A stretch of DNA of 64,000 nt from Leptodontidium sp. MPI-SDFR-AT-0119 (Eukaryota > Ascomycota > Leotiomycetes > Helotiales > Leptodontidiaceae). Positions 21,811 through 35,523 of the stretch are shown piece by piece (positions within the stretch are counted from its first letter, which is position 1; each line of letters opens with the position of its first letter). The notes under the pieces were generated by a model, which ran no database searches, was not told the origin of the DNA, and saw nothing but the letters and a program-made list of their open reading frames with translations. The stretch covers positions 2,976,001-3,040,000 of the forward strand of contig JAHLEZ010000003.1 of assembly GCA_020726505.1 (NCBI GenBank), read 5' to 3'. The position numbers were made by a program, and so were the translations under genes.

Positions 21811-24800
21811 GTCAGGAGGTGCGGACGACGCAACACAAGGCAAGGCAAGGGAGGCAAGCAAGGGGGAGGAGGGAGCGAGGAAAAGGAATGAAACACGATA
21901 GAGACTGTAGCGTGGGTGCCCTGTCCGGCTGCAGCCTGACCTGAGCGAGATGACCTTAAACCGCAATAGGGCATAAGCTGGCCAGTTGCAGGTGCGCTGG
22001 GCTGTCTCCTGGGCGGGCGGGCGCTGGCTTCCCCTGGGCCTCCAGGGGCTTTGAACTCGGTGACAGGGGCAGGGGCGTCGCTGAGAAGAGATGCAAGAAG
22101 CGAAAGAAGCAGGGGCACAGGGGGCATGCACGCGGCGAGAAGTGGAGTCGGCGAGCGAGCGAGCCATCCCAGCGACCTGGGCAGGTTGGTAGGCAGGTGA
22201 CTCCGGGTTGCTGAATGGAGCAAGGAGGGCATGGCAGAAAAACGGCAGAAAGTTGGCTGGTTGCAGTGGCAGGTGGTGGGTTGGTGGCAGTACTCGCTCG
22301 CTTGATGCTGGCCTGTATGTAGTTTTTGATGCCCCGATACCCAGATGTAGGCGCACACTTCTGCTTTTGATCCTGAAATATATTAATTGGAGTTGACTAA
22401 TCATTAGCTCGTTGATCAGTTGATTTGATTATCGGTTGTTTTGCTTCTTCACCAGCTGAGCTTGTATTTATAGCTTTCGTATTATTGCCAGTCTTATCGA
22501 AAATATGACTTCATTGATATGGTATATTTTTCAGACAGTACATTTCCAATTTACCCATCCTCGTGTCAACCCAAGCTTTCCGTCAGCATCGTATCGCACC
22601 ATCCGTATGACGGCACCTGTTGCATCATCTGACCTTACTTCGCAGCTATAAATGGACCCAAGTATCCATCAAGACCAGCATCCGCATCGTGTTGGAAGGT
22701 GACGAGGAATGTGGGGGGTTTCCAGTAAAGTGGTCCTCCTCTCCTCCCCGACTTTGGCTGTGGAACGACTCGAACGAGCAGGTTTTAAGAGTTTTGATAC
22801 TAGAAAAAGTAACCAGAGATGAAGTGATACGGAGGCCTTGGCACCGAGTAAAATGCACCAGCCAAGTGCGCCCGTTGCCGAATATCCCGGGACTTGAATT
22901 CGTATCCCTTCAAGCTTTCAACAAATGGATAGATTGTAATTTACGTAGGATTTACGGATATAGATTTACGTACGTACGGACGGAGTTGACGAAAGCCACA
23001 ACGATATCTCTCCTCTACTCTAGCTCAGTAACACCGTGTTGTCCTGCAGTGCGGGCTTGGATGTTTTTCGTGGCTGGCTCATCAGGAGATTCCGATTGTG
23101 TCACTTGAGACTATCGATCGATCTCGCTTGTTTTATCTCCTTTGCGGCAGCAGAGTCATTCAAATTTCAAATTTTCGGGGATTATTCAAATATCGCCCTA
23201 AGGATGCATTTATCGAATTGGTCGGATAGGGCAACGTATCTGCTTAAGGCTACAGTAACCTCATGATGAATTTCGATCGATGATGGCATCGCATGCCTTG
23301 GTGCAGCAGCAATTCAGCATCCTGATGGAAACAAGCTCAAAGCTAGGAGGAGCACCTGCAGATTTGTTTACGTGGTTTTAATTTTCCGGCTTTCCGATTC
23401 TGTTTTGAGGGAATTGAATAATAACTAGAGGGGGGAGGGGAGAGCAGCCAGCTTAAAGTCGTGAGACTTTGCGAAGGAAACCAGACAAAGCCTCTGTGCA
23501 TCAATCGCTCAATCAATCTTTGGTCTTGCGAAAATGTATCGTTCCATCCCATCTGTTGGGACATTTGATGTCGTACGAGTACCCACAGCTGACTGCAGCT
23601 TCCCGCTTTGATCGAGAGCCTCATTTCAACCTGATGTGCCATGCGGAACCGCATCGCGGGGGTGGCATGTTTCTCAGCTGGCTGTGGCTTATTCTGTCTC
23701 TCGGTGAGGTTCATCGTTTATTTGCTCCAGATTCTCCCGCCTTTGCAATCCCGATCACGATCTAGACAATTGAATTGCTTTTAATAGCCGACCGAATGTC
23801 TCGGGGTCCCTCCCCAGCAAAAGAAAGAAGAACACAACATCTAGAACTCACTCCTGTTAATGTCTGTTCTGGGCATCTCGGTATTTTCCCTATAAATCCT
23901 TTCGATACAAGACTGACGCTGCATGCTGTTTGGGACCATGTAGTGTGGCCTGTGTCATTCGGTTCGTCCCCTTCCCCTGGGCCTCATACTGTAACTGTTG
24001 GTTGGTACGCAGGCTCGTCTCGCTTCATCGGCATCTCATCCCATCCTATTACCAGCTATGAAACCTCAAGCCATAAACAACAACTAGTAGTATGATTCAC
24101 TGTACCTCTCCTGACGATCCAACAGTTGTCACTCTCCTGTCACTCGGCAGTTATTTTCATGGGTGGTGACTACCTACCTGACATCGTAACCAGACACGGA
24201 GGATTCGGATCGGAGGGTCGGAATGGATGCGTGTCTGGAAACGTCATATTTTCTTCACCCCCTGCTTCTGACAGAAAGAAGCATAATCAAACGCATTCAT
24301 TCTCGTAAATTCGGTCCTTCTTCCTGCGTTCCGAAGCCTCAGTACTTTGTACAGATACAGGTAAATGCACAACGGTACATGCAGCAAATCGCAAGGCACA
24401 TCTGATAGAGAGGGCATTCAAAACCAATGCAGTCCTGGCCTTGATGATACCATTCCCTCGGTAGCTCGAAGCTGAATCTTCCAATAGCAGTGTCATAATC
24501 CGTATTCCAACAGCATGCTAAAGAAGTGCAACTGGTTGCTCACCAAGAACAACCGACGTCCTCACCGCTTCCCCTCCCACCTCCTCGCAACCAATGAAGC
24601 CTTCACGAGATCCGTCCAAAATCCAGGAAACCGGCTCTTATCACTCTAGTGTATCTTCATTCCAAGGCCCTACTCTAATCAACCACTCACTTGAAGCGAG
24701 CGACCTTAAGCTAAAGGAGGAATAAAGGAATGGCCGAAAGTCTTGATTTGATCCCTTCCTTGTGACTTCAAACTGACCTACGGAGTATTACTTGCCATGC

Positions 24801-27800
24801 CATGCAAAAGATCGCAACGATTACATCACCACTCACTCCACATCCTGTACAGAGCAGTACGTCCTGCACGGAGTGGACAGTTCATCCCCACCCACACCAC
24901 ATCGTCGGGTCGCCCATGCACTGCACAGGGGCATTGTGGGTGCTCACAAAAGGAGCTTGCGCAGGGGCAGGCACGTCCACCAAATCCCACACGCAGCAGC
25001 AGTCCATCTGGGGATGTCGATATTCGATATCGATCAGCTGCTCTCCTAAAGAGCTCAAGCTTCAACTCTCTCCCACCTAGCTCTCCTTCCTTAACCCCCT
25101 CCAGAGCCAGAGGAAAACTCAATAAATATTTCCAAGGCGGTGAGATGCAGCCCTCCCTCCCTCCAGTGTTCGTTAGTTAGTTAGTTAGGTCCTTGGCTTT
25201 CAACACGCACAGGCACAGGTTCCCAGATCCAGATCCAGATCCAGCGCTAGATAGATTTACAGCACCCAGCGAGCTGCAAACGGCCGCCGGTGTGCCGCTA
25301 AAAAGCAACAACTTTAAAGCCGTTTTCAGAAATGCACACCGGTTCGAACACTTCCACTTTGCCAGGCCAGGCCAGGCGAGGCCAGGGAATGCAAGCAGCT
25401 GAGCAATAATTGAGGTCTGGACTGCAAGCAAAGAAGAAAGAAAGTTTTAAGATTAGAGTTATGCTTTTTAGAAGGAGAGTTAGAGCGAGATGTCATGATC
25501 GAATTCTAGATGCGTGCTGGGTCACATCATACGATGTAAACATACGGTACGGACAAGCTGAAGCGAAAGGGTGGGTGATGCTTAACTTGGTGTTTGTTGT
25601 AGCGGGAGGCGTGGCTGGGCAGACAGACAGGCACGGATGGTGGATGTCTCAGATGTCTGAGTGTAGAACGGTACGGGTATGGTTTGGTATGGTGTCGGCC
25701 ATGCCGATTGATGATTTTACGAACGAACACCTACCTCTCAACGCCCCCCCGAGCCCTCTCTTGTCTTGTTACCAAAGCCAGAGCCAAAGTTCACTAAACT
25801 GACCAACCTATCTATCCCATCACAGGTAAGTTCAGAGCTTTGATATCTCAATTCTCGGCCCTCCTGTATCCAGCTCAACACCTCGGTCGCCTCCGACGAT
25901 TAGGGCCTATGCTTCTGCATATGTATGTGCCTGCGTAACTCCGCGCAAGTGCAGTCAGTACCTTAGATGCGAGCTTCCGTCCCAGCGTGGTGGCAACTCA
26001 CATACGGTTGTTTCAGGAGAGAGGGAATGGCTTTGTTTCGTATCGTTTGTTCACCCGCCCCCCTTCTCATTTGCCCGCTCGCTCGTTGCATCGTGACCTC
26101 GGTGCAACTTGTGTAAAAGAAGGTTCAAAAGGAAGCAATGGAAACGGAGATGGAAGACGGGAGGGTGACCTTGCTTGCATACGGAGAATTTCGTACTCGT
26201 CTGTCCGTTTTTGAGCGCCTTCCCGTCCAGTAAGGAGGGAAAGGCGTCGGTAAAGAGATGAGCCAGCTGTTAGTGATGAAGTTACCGAGCAAGCCTGCCG
26301 AGGAAAGATGGTCGTCATAGTTATTCGTCAACAGCTTGGTTTGGCTCTTACATCGTATTCTTCTCCATAGCAAAGGTTAAAATCAAAACAGCAGGGTTCT
26401 GTACCGGTAGTGGAAAGAACAAATTCTTGTTCACGATCTGGCAGATGATTATCGTATTGACATGAAGAACAAGACAACAGCCGAGATCTTCATCTCGATC
26501 CAAAATGTAGGGCAGGCAAACCCTGAGCTCTGCCTTGCCCTGCTATGCCCAGTTGAAGACTTGAACCATCCACCTCTTCTCTTCTGCCCTCATCTCATCT
26601 CATCTCCTCCTCGATACCCTCAATACCCTCATGCCCTGGTGAGGCCCCTTCAGCCTCCAAAAGTCCACACCGCCGTCGGTCCACATACCACATGGCAGGG
26701 AGTACTCCGGGCCTCCACCGTCTCAGGAGAAAAGAAAATCTCTGTCCCAGCAAACAGGAAACGAGGGCCTCCACCGCCCCACATCCGACACCATCCCATC
26801 TTCCAGAAACAAATTCGAAGCTTAAAACTGGGTCTGGAATCTCCACATCCACCTTCAGCTGCTCCACCTAATCCAGGAACAGTCAAGGATGGGAAGATGG
26901 CGGGCTGGCTGCGTTGGTGGACTTTCAAATTTCGCTAAGCAGTGAGAGAAAGTGGGCCGATGCACGTATCCGGCGATCAAGTACTGTGTGTTCTAAATCT
27001 GGAGATTTCAGGGTTTACTTTTGATCAAATGTCTCGTTTGTACACGAGGTCACGGTGAGAGAGCAGATGGTGTAACCCCCCTTTATCTTGCCTGATGTAA
27101 TTAGCTCGCCGACGATGGCTTGTGTAGAAACGAGATTTGATGTTTTAGAGATCGGTTGTTTTGGCAAACGCATGGTAATTTGTAATTTTAAACATGCACA
27201 AAACAAATGCAATAGAAAGGGGGAGGTTAGGGTAGCGAAAGGAGACGAGATGTGTCCTCCTCTTCCCTCTTCCATTCGCCCTGAAGCTAGATGGGAGGCG
27301 AGATTTAATACGCGATGTGACACAACACTGCACGACGCTCGGGTAACGGATCGTCAGTCAACACCACAAGACGGACGGACTTCACCGCCAGCGCTGTAAG
27401 TCTGCAACACAAACTAGAGATCGGATGAGCTGAAACGTGTTTCAGATCTGGAATGGGGCATCGATGCATTGCATTGCATTGCGTTGCACGAGCAGGAGGG
27501 GGGACACGAACACCATGGCATATCAAACAAACGATCTTCAACCTCCTCAGAATGGGGATAGATCATCAGGGCATTCTCAATCTGATGTATTGAGGCGTGA
27601 GATGTCACGCCAGGGACGAGACCAGACCAGACCAAACTGGAACCTCAGACGCAAACTCTACGAGCTTCAGTTCGGCTTCATCACTAGAATCATCGTCGAA
27701 GCCAAGACCAGATGATGAAAGCGAGACTAGTTATTTTTATCTTCGTCAACAACTGCCGAGGTCCAGAATGAGCATAACTCCCGGATTGATCCTAACCACA

Positions 27801-28029
27801 GTGGCCAACAAGGAATTTCTGATCGACTACGGCTTTGTATCCTACTTTAGGCAAGTTCAGTTCCACGAAGAAATCGAGTAAGATGACGGTATTTGCCACC
27901 GTCGCATGTAATTTCTCGCAATGACGAAAATTAATGGGAACTTCCATACTGATGTCTATTTCGGAACTGAAAATTGGGAAACAAAACAAAACAAATATCT
28001 AATCTCGGCCAAAAGTACGCGAGTACCGT

Positions 28030-28052
28030 GGAGTACCTCATTTCGGTACTCC
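28030..28052. repeat. short inverted repeat (8-bp arms)
   Basis: GGAGTACC and GGTACTCC flank a 7-base loop, with another GAGTACC copy just upstream at 28021. Together they form a small cluster of the GTAC-containing word. It could fold or bind a dimer. Its role is unknown. Confidence 0.4.
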
Positions 28053-31000
28053 CAGCAAAGCCTTACGGGAGGTACTGGAGAAAAATCAAATCAAATCGAT
28101 CTCCGTCCCTCCTGGTCCTGGACGCCCAACAAATCTGCATGCCTGCATGCTTGCAAGAGGTCAATCTACTTGTGCACAAGTCCCGTATCTTCCATGCCCC
28201 TCTTCCCCACAAACCAGCCATCCCAGCCTTGCGGACTGCAGTACCCCCAAGATGGGCTAGCCACCCTAGCCTCACGATGACCGTGCATCCTAAGCAAACT
28301 TTGAACAGAATTGACTTTTTTCTGCAGCTCCAGGATCGTTGAACTCTAATGGAGCTGACAAGAGAAACGATTGGAAACAATTGGAGAAAGCCGAGGTTCA
28401 GTCAGGTGCTGTCTGGTTCGCACCCGAATAAAAAGTTCGCTAGATCTGAACTCAAAAGTTGAAGGATGGTTGACTACTCCGTAGAAAGAAAGGGTTTGGA
28501 CACAAACTGTTATTCATTGGACGTCCAAAGGTCCGGGACACCACCACACACTATCACTTTTCCAAGATCTCATCACACATAAATTACGAGCATTTAGTTG
28601 GTTTGCTGCCAGATAAGCACTACAGTAAGGCAAACCATCCTTCAAGCGTCACTCGTACAGTGACACAATAGATTTGCTTTTCTCCTCCCCGTTATCCTCG
28701 CCGTAGAATGCGCTGAGGTAGGTCCAGATCAAGGGATCTGTGCACTCGCGAACTCAGATTCTGGTGGGAGGACGGTGGAACGGGTACGAATAGATGGCTG
28801 GATTCATGCGACTACAATATTAACGTTCACTTTGACTTGTCTGGACGCATACGCAGACTCACACGCACTACAGCCCGACGATGTAACTTTTTTTACTACT
28901 GTACTGGACTATCCCGTTGGCAGGAGCTTTGACATCTGTTTGCGGAGTAATAGCAGACTACGTATGGTGGCGGGGCATTTCTCCGAACCAACACAGAGGA
29001 CTGGCCTCGAGGTCTGGTGCCACGGACAGATCTGTGCTCAACATACAGCGTCTGCGTCTACGAAAGATGGAGATGCTCCCGCCGCTGGCATGTACGACGC
29101 CTATACACAGACGGGAATGTGATTCTTCTTCTAACACGATGGGAACGAGTGGCCGGGAAGTTCAAGAGCCACGGATGAATCTCTAGAGGACGGTTATGCA
29201 TTCCATATCGGGCTTGAGGGACAACCTTCTTTGGCTTGCACGCGCTTCCACACAGACACAACCTTCTCGGATAGGAAGTGTAAACAAAGACGAAAGCTCC
29301 CGAACCAAGGCGAGACTGACTGACTCACATGCTTTACACACAGACACATTGCATTGTCGGGTGGGAAGCGTAAAGTGTAAAGATAAAGATTCTTCCTTGA
29401 AATCTACCAGCTGTCACGCACTGGTTTGCATATCTTCCCCAGCTCCTTCGGGTTCTGAAACAATACATAACCCGCACTCCGTCTTCGGCTCGCCCATCTT
29501 GCCTCATCGTGAACTCTCTTTACCTTTCTCCGTCATCTGATGATCCGAACGACCAACTGGCTGGCCTTCTCGCTCGCACCGGTCGGTCGGGCTTCAAAGC
29601 TCGCTCGCTGAACAGACTTCGGTCGTTGAGTCGGGGAGCGAAAATCCGGGGTTACCTTCATGAACTGACAACCTCATCGCGGCTCGGGTGGTCCTCCCGT
29701 CAGTCGTGCGTTGCCATCAGGAGGCGGAGGATTCAACTTCTGTGAACCTAGTAGCCAGCGGAAGCAAGACACACTTGCTTTCGTACCAAGCTTTCATCCC
29801 GCTCTTCCCTCCCGAGGGAAGATCCCGCCAGCATTTCTGCGTCCCTATATCGAATCTTTCTCAAGCGCGCAAAAAAATAAAACAATGACAAAGACTTCAC
29901 TCGTCAGCCGAATCCGGGGAAGTATCTCAAAAACCAACTCTATCAAGCTCAAAAGTAAGCTTCGGGCCCATTCCTTCCGCCTGTCATCGCCGATCTCATC
30001 CCTTTCGAGTGTCTGTCAAACTCTCCTCTCCCCGTTGAGATATACTTCTAGCCGGGATCTTATCTACTTACAGTAGGTACACCATCCCGGCCCAAGTCCA
30101 ACATCCCAAAGACACACACCCTAAGCAGATCGGAAACCTAGAAACAAAGTATACCTACATTACGTGGAAAGTCGCTCACAGCCTCAGAGCGTAGCTTTTT
30201 TAAGCCACAGTGACCCTCGTGTCTCTCCAATCAGATCCTGCTCTGTACGTACCCTATCAGACTCAACTCTTGTAAGGTTCCCCTTCCGGGCTACGGAGAT
30301 CATGTAGGCCATCTCAACGTCTTTGTAGAGAAACGCCTAGACCGCTGGCTGGCCGCCCCGCGCTTTCCAAAGGTAAGAGAAGTTTTCAAGAGTCAAGCTC
30401 CTCCTTCATCGGCCGATTGACCTGCTGAAGTGAGCTCTTTGACTTTGAGATTGCTTGAATTCCCTTCACCAATACTCTTGTTTGTCTTTGAATCGGAATG
30501 ATAACAAGCAGAAAAGGTATGGGGTCAGCTGAGAACTCTACTTCTAAGTCGCAATAGTGTGCGAACAAGAAGTCTGTGGAGCCAGAGACCATAGCCTTCT
30601 TAGCCAGTCTTCTTTCCATACAGAAATACTTCTCCAGGACTCGAAAATGGCTTCTATATCCGAGAGTGGTATCCCGTCAATTTGCGAAACGCAAAATCGG
30701 AGAAGATATGCCACAATATGCATGAGTACCCAACACCAAGACACACTTTTTCACTTCCGACTTCTTCTCGCATATATGCATGCATATTTCCAGATCCCTG
30801 ACCATCGCTTGATGTCTTGCTTTGCTCTAGAACTGTAGATACAGTAGATGCTACTGCATGCAATTTTTGGGAAGGGGCGGCCCGAATAATCTGAGATTTC
30901 AATTCTCCTGGATCTTGCATCTTGAATTTAAGATTCAGGGATGATTGTTGGCTGCGAGGGAGTGCGAGGCAGAGCATACGTGCAGTTAGTTGCACTAAGA

Positions 31001-34000
31001 GTGAACTCTGTCGTGCCTCGCTGATTGATAAGTCCGCAGCAGCTTCAAGCCTGGATATGGATACGAATAAGAGTACCAAGAGTAGAAAACGAAGGCAAAA
31101 GAAAAGCAAAGAGCGAGGTTGGAAGAAAACAACATTTAGACACATGCCAGCAAATGACTCTCACTGTCATGCATTCCGGTAATTCAGTCCGTTGTTTGTG
31201 ATCCAATCCAAACAAAAAAGCAGGCAACAACTCAACCGAACCCAACAGAACTCTCACGACTCTCACAACTCTCACGGACGAGATGCCCGAAAAACACAGG
31301 CCAACGGAAGAACGCGCGTAAACGAATAAAAATACAGCCGAAGGGACAAGGGAAGTTTCAACGCGGAAAGTCAAAATACAACAAACAACAAGCTTTTCAA
31401 ATAAAGACTGGCAAGCGGAACGGAATATGCGTGCGGTACGTCAAACTCTGACAGCCACGAAAGTCAACATGGTGCGAGACGGCGGAATCAAATTGTCTTA
31501 CTGAAAGTTCTGCGGAAAGTCTGGAGGAGAGTTAGACGAGCCATCGCTGATTGACGGATTCGATGGGCCAACTCACCAAAAGAGGCATCTTCCCACCGTA
31601 AGCTTAACTTAAATTACGACTGCCGTGAAACTTCTTAGGATTCTCCAACAGGAAGTCCGAAAGTCACTTGCTTGTGGCGAGGCCCTCCGTATCCACACTT
31701 TTGCCATCGTCATCTCCCCACGTCTCTCTCTCAAACTCCATCCACTCCTACGCAGCAGTGGATTACCTCCACCAATCCCATTTTTCATTCCTAGCCTTTC
31801 GAATTTCTGGTGTTTGAGAAATCTCCACGTGGTGTCCCCTGTCTGTCCCTCACCCTGGTCCTTACCCCCTTTACCTCCAAACCCTTTCATCCATGCCATT
31901 GTGAAATTCAAAAACAAAAAGGCAGGGCAAGGAAGACCTCAGGGGTTAGTCGTTAGCCAGGCGGTGAGAGGTCTCTACCGAGATTCCTTCAAGGGGCCAA
32001 GGATTGTGATGTAATCAATTGAATGGGGCACAGGTCACATCGTGACCTCTTTTTGATCTAATTTCAGGATGTTCGAAATTTCGATCGCGTGCTTGTGGAT
32101 CTTGTGGGTACCCTTCATAAAAACCCTTATGAAAAGGAGGAGTGGAGGAAGAAGAGAAGGGGGAAAAAACTTGGATGTCGTGCTTAGCAGGGCTGATATA
32201 CCTACCCTACACCGTGCAGAGCAGAGCTCCTCTCCTGTTCCCACAAACAGGGGTAAATTGGAAATAAGTGCAATGGCCAACGGTTTCTGGAAATTGGAAG
32301 GAGAAAAAGAAGGAACGAAGAAGGAAATGATGGATACGCGGTGGGTCAGGAGACGTTTTTTGATGGAGACAACGAAGAAATAGGGCTTCACCGCCAAAAC
32401 TCCAAGGAAGCAGATCTCACGATGTCGTAACCTTTGGTGCTTCACCGCTTGCTTTCTTGAACTTTCAAACAGGAAAGAAATACCGGTAGAAAACAATCCG
32501 CCTCAGTACTTTCGACGGTGCTCCCTTTTTTTCCTTTTTTTTTTCTTGGCTTCGGGCGCGATCGTGATCGATTTGATTATGTTCATATCGGAGAATTTGT
32601 CTTGGTGCTGCTACAGATGAAAAATCACCGATATCTAGATATTCAAATCTCATCACGAAAATCACCCCACTGATAAAACTGCTCAGGATGCCGAAGCTCT
32701 TACAGTACTTCCATTTCCATTTCCATATCTATTTCATGGAATCTTCAATGCCCTCTCGAGCAGGGTAAGCTTCTGACCGATATCTAAAGGCGGTGACAAG
32801 GGAAAGAAAGCAAGATGAGTCAATCGTGCATGCCTCCCACGATGCCTGTCGATGTCGGTCTGGGGAGGAACGGGAAGCCAGGGAACTCCACTCCAAGAGT
32901 GAGCCTGACGTGAGGCTGTGATTTATAACGCGCCTGCCTGCATCTTGATGTTTCGATGTTGTGCAGGGTGGTTTGTGTTTGGTGGGATTGAGGCTGAGGT
33001 GTGAAAGTAATCAGGCTGTTTGCACATTTGTATTTTTGGGTTTGGGGGGTTTGGGTACGCGCTGCGAATGCGAAATCGATACATGGATGTGTGGTATTAT
33101 TACTAGGAGAGAGATAAAAGTAGGACGAGAAGAGCCTATTCGGACAAGAGAAGGGGTCCGAGAGTTGAGTGATACTGATATTGTGTGATTTTGTGTGATG
33201 CGCGTAAGGTATGGTATCCTGGCGTTTAGATACCTGTACGGCGTTTACACGAGGGCCTGGGGTAGCTTTTCGTGATATCTCGAAATATCCATTTCTTCGT
33301 ATCAACAAAGCTAGCTAACCCTCCAGATCAAGGGTTTAAGCATACCTTCCTTCCGACTCGGTCATGACTAAGAAACGGCAGATAGACAGACCAATTGAAA
33401 GAAACCCGAACCTCAGTTTGGCAGTTATTCCGCAGAGAGGTCACATACAAGCGCCCCGCTCAGACGTCGTTCAGAACTTTGCCAACCGCCGAGCCGCCTC
33501 AGCGTCTCACCAAACATCCTCGACGTCCGACTCGCCCATTCTGTAAACATTTACCTTCTCCAAGACTCAACATGCTGGTAGAAAGGATTCCCCTTCACAA
33601 AAAAATACCTCAAGGAACCGAGCTCGAGTTTCGGTATTTTCGGCCCCGGCATTAGGGCTTTGCCGCCGTCGTCATGCTGGGAATAGGAAATAGGTTTACG
33701 GTGCGGGTACGACGGCGAAGAGAGATGTTTGAGCAACCACACGAAACACAGATCAGCATGATCAATTCGAGCTTTGGACATGAGATCATTTGCATGCGGC
33801 AATAACACGCGTGGAGATTTTCCATTCAAAACACGCTGACAATAGGCGGGATCTTCTGGGTATGGTAAACCTTTGCCCACTTCCTCTACAGGCAACATCA
33901 AGCGGGTTGATCGACCTGCCAAAACATGCGGAGCATAGTGGCACGGTGGGTGCAGGTGTCAAAAATGAGGGGATCTCAAGAAGGTCCACGAGTGTACCCC

Positions 34001-34057
34001 GCGCCTTGGACGGCATGGCTGTGTCAGATCAGACCACGCCGAGAATATTCACTCGCA

Positions 34058-34888
34058 TCAATCGTCCTCCTGTGGCATCTGCGTAGACGATATCCAGTTT
34101 TCCATCGTCGCCTGCCCCCCTGCCAAACTCGCTGGTGCTTTACCTTTCTTGTCCTTTCGTTTGACTACTAGACAGAGTACGCGGCCATAGATGGAGAAGC
34201 CGTCATACGAAGTGTCCATAGCCATCTTCTTCTTGTCATCTCTTGCCTCCTCGGCTTGGTCATCTCTCTTGCGTTTTGGCAGAGGCTCGAATCCTGGACT
34301 TGACGATTGAGATGTAGCTGTCGTAGTTCTTGGTCGCTTTGGTCTGCCATCTGGAACAAAAAGACCATCTTCCGATTCAACATCATCTGCATCAGGCAGG
34401 TCCTGTAGATTCAAATCTTCGTCGCTCTCCTCTCTCGCAATGACTGGCCCATCCTCCACTTCAATCGGCGCATCGCCCGTACCTCCTGTAAGCTTCGCAG
34501 AATTCGACTGTATTGCCTTCTTGCTTGGTTCTCGAAAGGTCTTCTGCTTCGTAAGTAGGGAGTGACGCGTGCTGGTCTCCGTCAGGAAGATAGACACCTC
34601 GAAGTCCTCTACTAACATCAGTAATCATTCGCAGATTCCAAAAGCCGGCAGACCTTCTACCACAACATCCTTGACTCCTTTCTTCTTGCTGCCTTTGCCC
34701 TTGCTGCGCTCGTTCTCTTCGCGGAGTTTTGGGAGGACGAGAGGGCGGACACTTTCGATGACGCGGGGAAGGATAGGATTGCGCGGGTTGAGCAGCCAGC
34801 TCTCTGCTAGAGATGGATTATCGACGTAGATACGACATTCTAAGACCGAGAATTTGGTGATTCTTAGGTATCTGCGGATAGGAGCCAT
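34058..34888 (-). CDS. conserved-looking fungal nuclear-type protein, function unknown
   Basis: Family not named with confidence. Two exons (34888-34654 and 34611-34058) with a 42-base intron (GTCTGC..CTGATGTTAG) join to 262 residues. The start at 34888 gives MAPIRRYLRITKFSVLECRI. A slightly longer non-ATG opening upstream was not used. Residues 1-60 look like a folded domain (VLECRIYVDNP, SWLLNPRNPILPRVIESVRP, PLVLPKLREENER). A KGKGSKKKG basic patch comes next, then DFEVSIFLTETSTRHSLLTK. The C-terminal half is acidic and then basic and disordered (EESDEDLNLQDLPDADD; RPKRPRTTT; PKRKRDD), with two likely nuclear localisation signals. It shares a divergent 635-base promoter with the NADH dehydrogenase gene. 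A chromatin or nucleic-acid role is a guess from charge pattern only. Confidence 0.8.
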
Positions 34889-35523
34889 AGTTGTCAAAGC
34901 ATCGGGATAGTGTTGTGTTGAGAAGGCGATGACCTCAAGGCGGGCCGTGTTGAGACTTCAGCCTCGCGAGGCAGCCTCGGCTGGAATTTGTTTACAAGAC
35001 CGCTCAGAAGTCACCGAGATATTTAATTTCGACAGAATACAAACTTGTTTATCTGCTACTTATTTTCATTTTCTGTCTTTTTTAACGTCATCAACCTCTG
35101 ATTTTCTCCTTGTAAATCAGAATTGTTTTGGTGCTGAGCAGCTTCGATCAAGCTTCTGGAACTTCTTTTCCCCGTTCCGTCTTGGCATGCCACCTCGTCA
35201 TCTCGCCTCGGCATCAAAACACTCCCACCAGATTTCTACAACACATGCGAATTTGAATTGAAAATACATTCACATGCGTCTGAGATTCATTTGATTAAAT
35301 CCGCAACCACACAACCTCAGGAGGCTATCCAATACCCGCCCAGTGCTGAATACTAAAAAGGCAGGACAAATCCCGAGAAGCGAGGTTCCACTGATCCCGG
35401 AGGAAATCGGACCTCCAAATCCCAAGATATCAGCGGAATTCCACATCCAAATCTATCTATATTTTGAGCGGCGACTTATACAAACACCTATCCAGTCCTT
35501 ACCTCCCATTCTTGCTGTTAGAC
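34889..35523. promoter_or_regulatory. divergent promoter region
   Basis: These 635 bases separate two divergent genes, the nuclear-type protein (-) and the NADH dehydrogenase (+). They contain a T-rich stretch at about 35040-35110. I see no further gene or named site. Confidence 0.45.

Larger units (their letters stand above)
16206..34057. other. 17.8-kb gene desert between convergent genes
   Basis: I find no convincing protein or RNA gene in this stretch. The longest open frames (for example 16699-17247, 19906-20511 and 21709-22404) are low-complexity Ser/Pro/His/Arg-rich readings without known motifs or consistent splice structure. It is not AT-rich and shows no transposon ORF. It carries many microsatellites and long strand-biased tracts: pyrimidine-rich on plus at about 16.7-17.5, 24.8-25.3, 26.5-26.9 and 29.4-30.0 kb; purine/G-rich on plus at about 18.3-22.2 kb. 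Both flanking protein genes end into it, so it is not their promoter. Such sequence resembles the long leaders of fungal regulatory genes or long noncoding RNAs, but no transcript is evident. Confidence 0.55.

Noticed and set aside
21709..22404. 231-codon minus-strand frame across a CAG repeat
   Set aside because: Poly-Ala/Leu translation of a CAG repeat; competing frames are equally open.
26462..26938. 158-codon plus-strand frame
   Set aside because: Pro-rich, no family marks, and the minus-strand frames over the same bases are similarly open.
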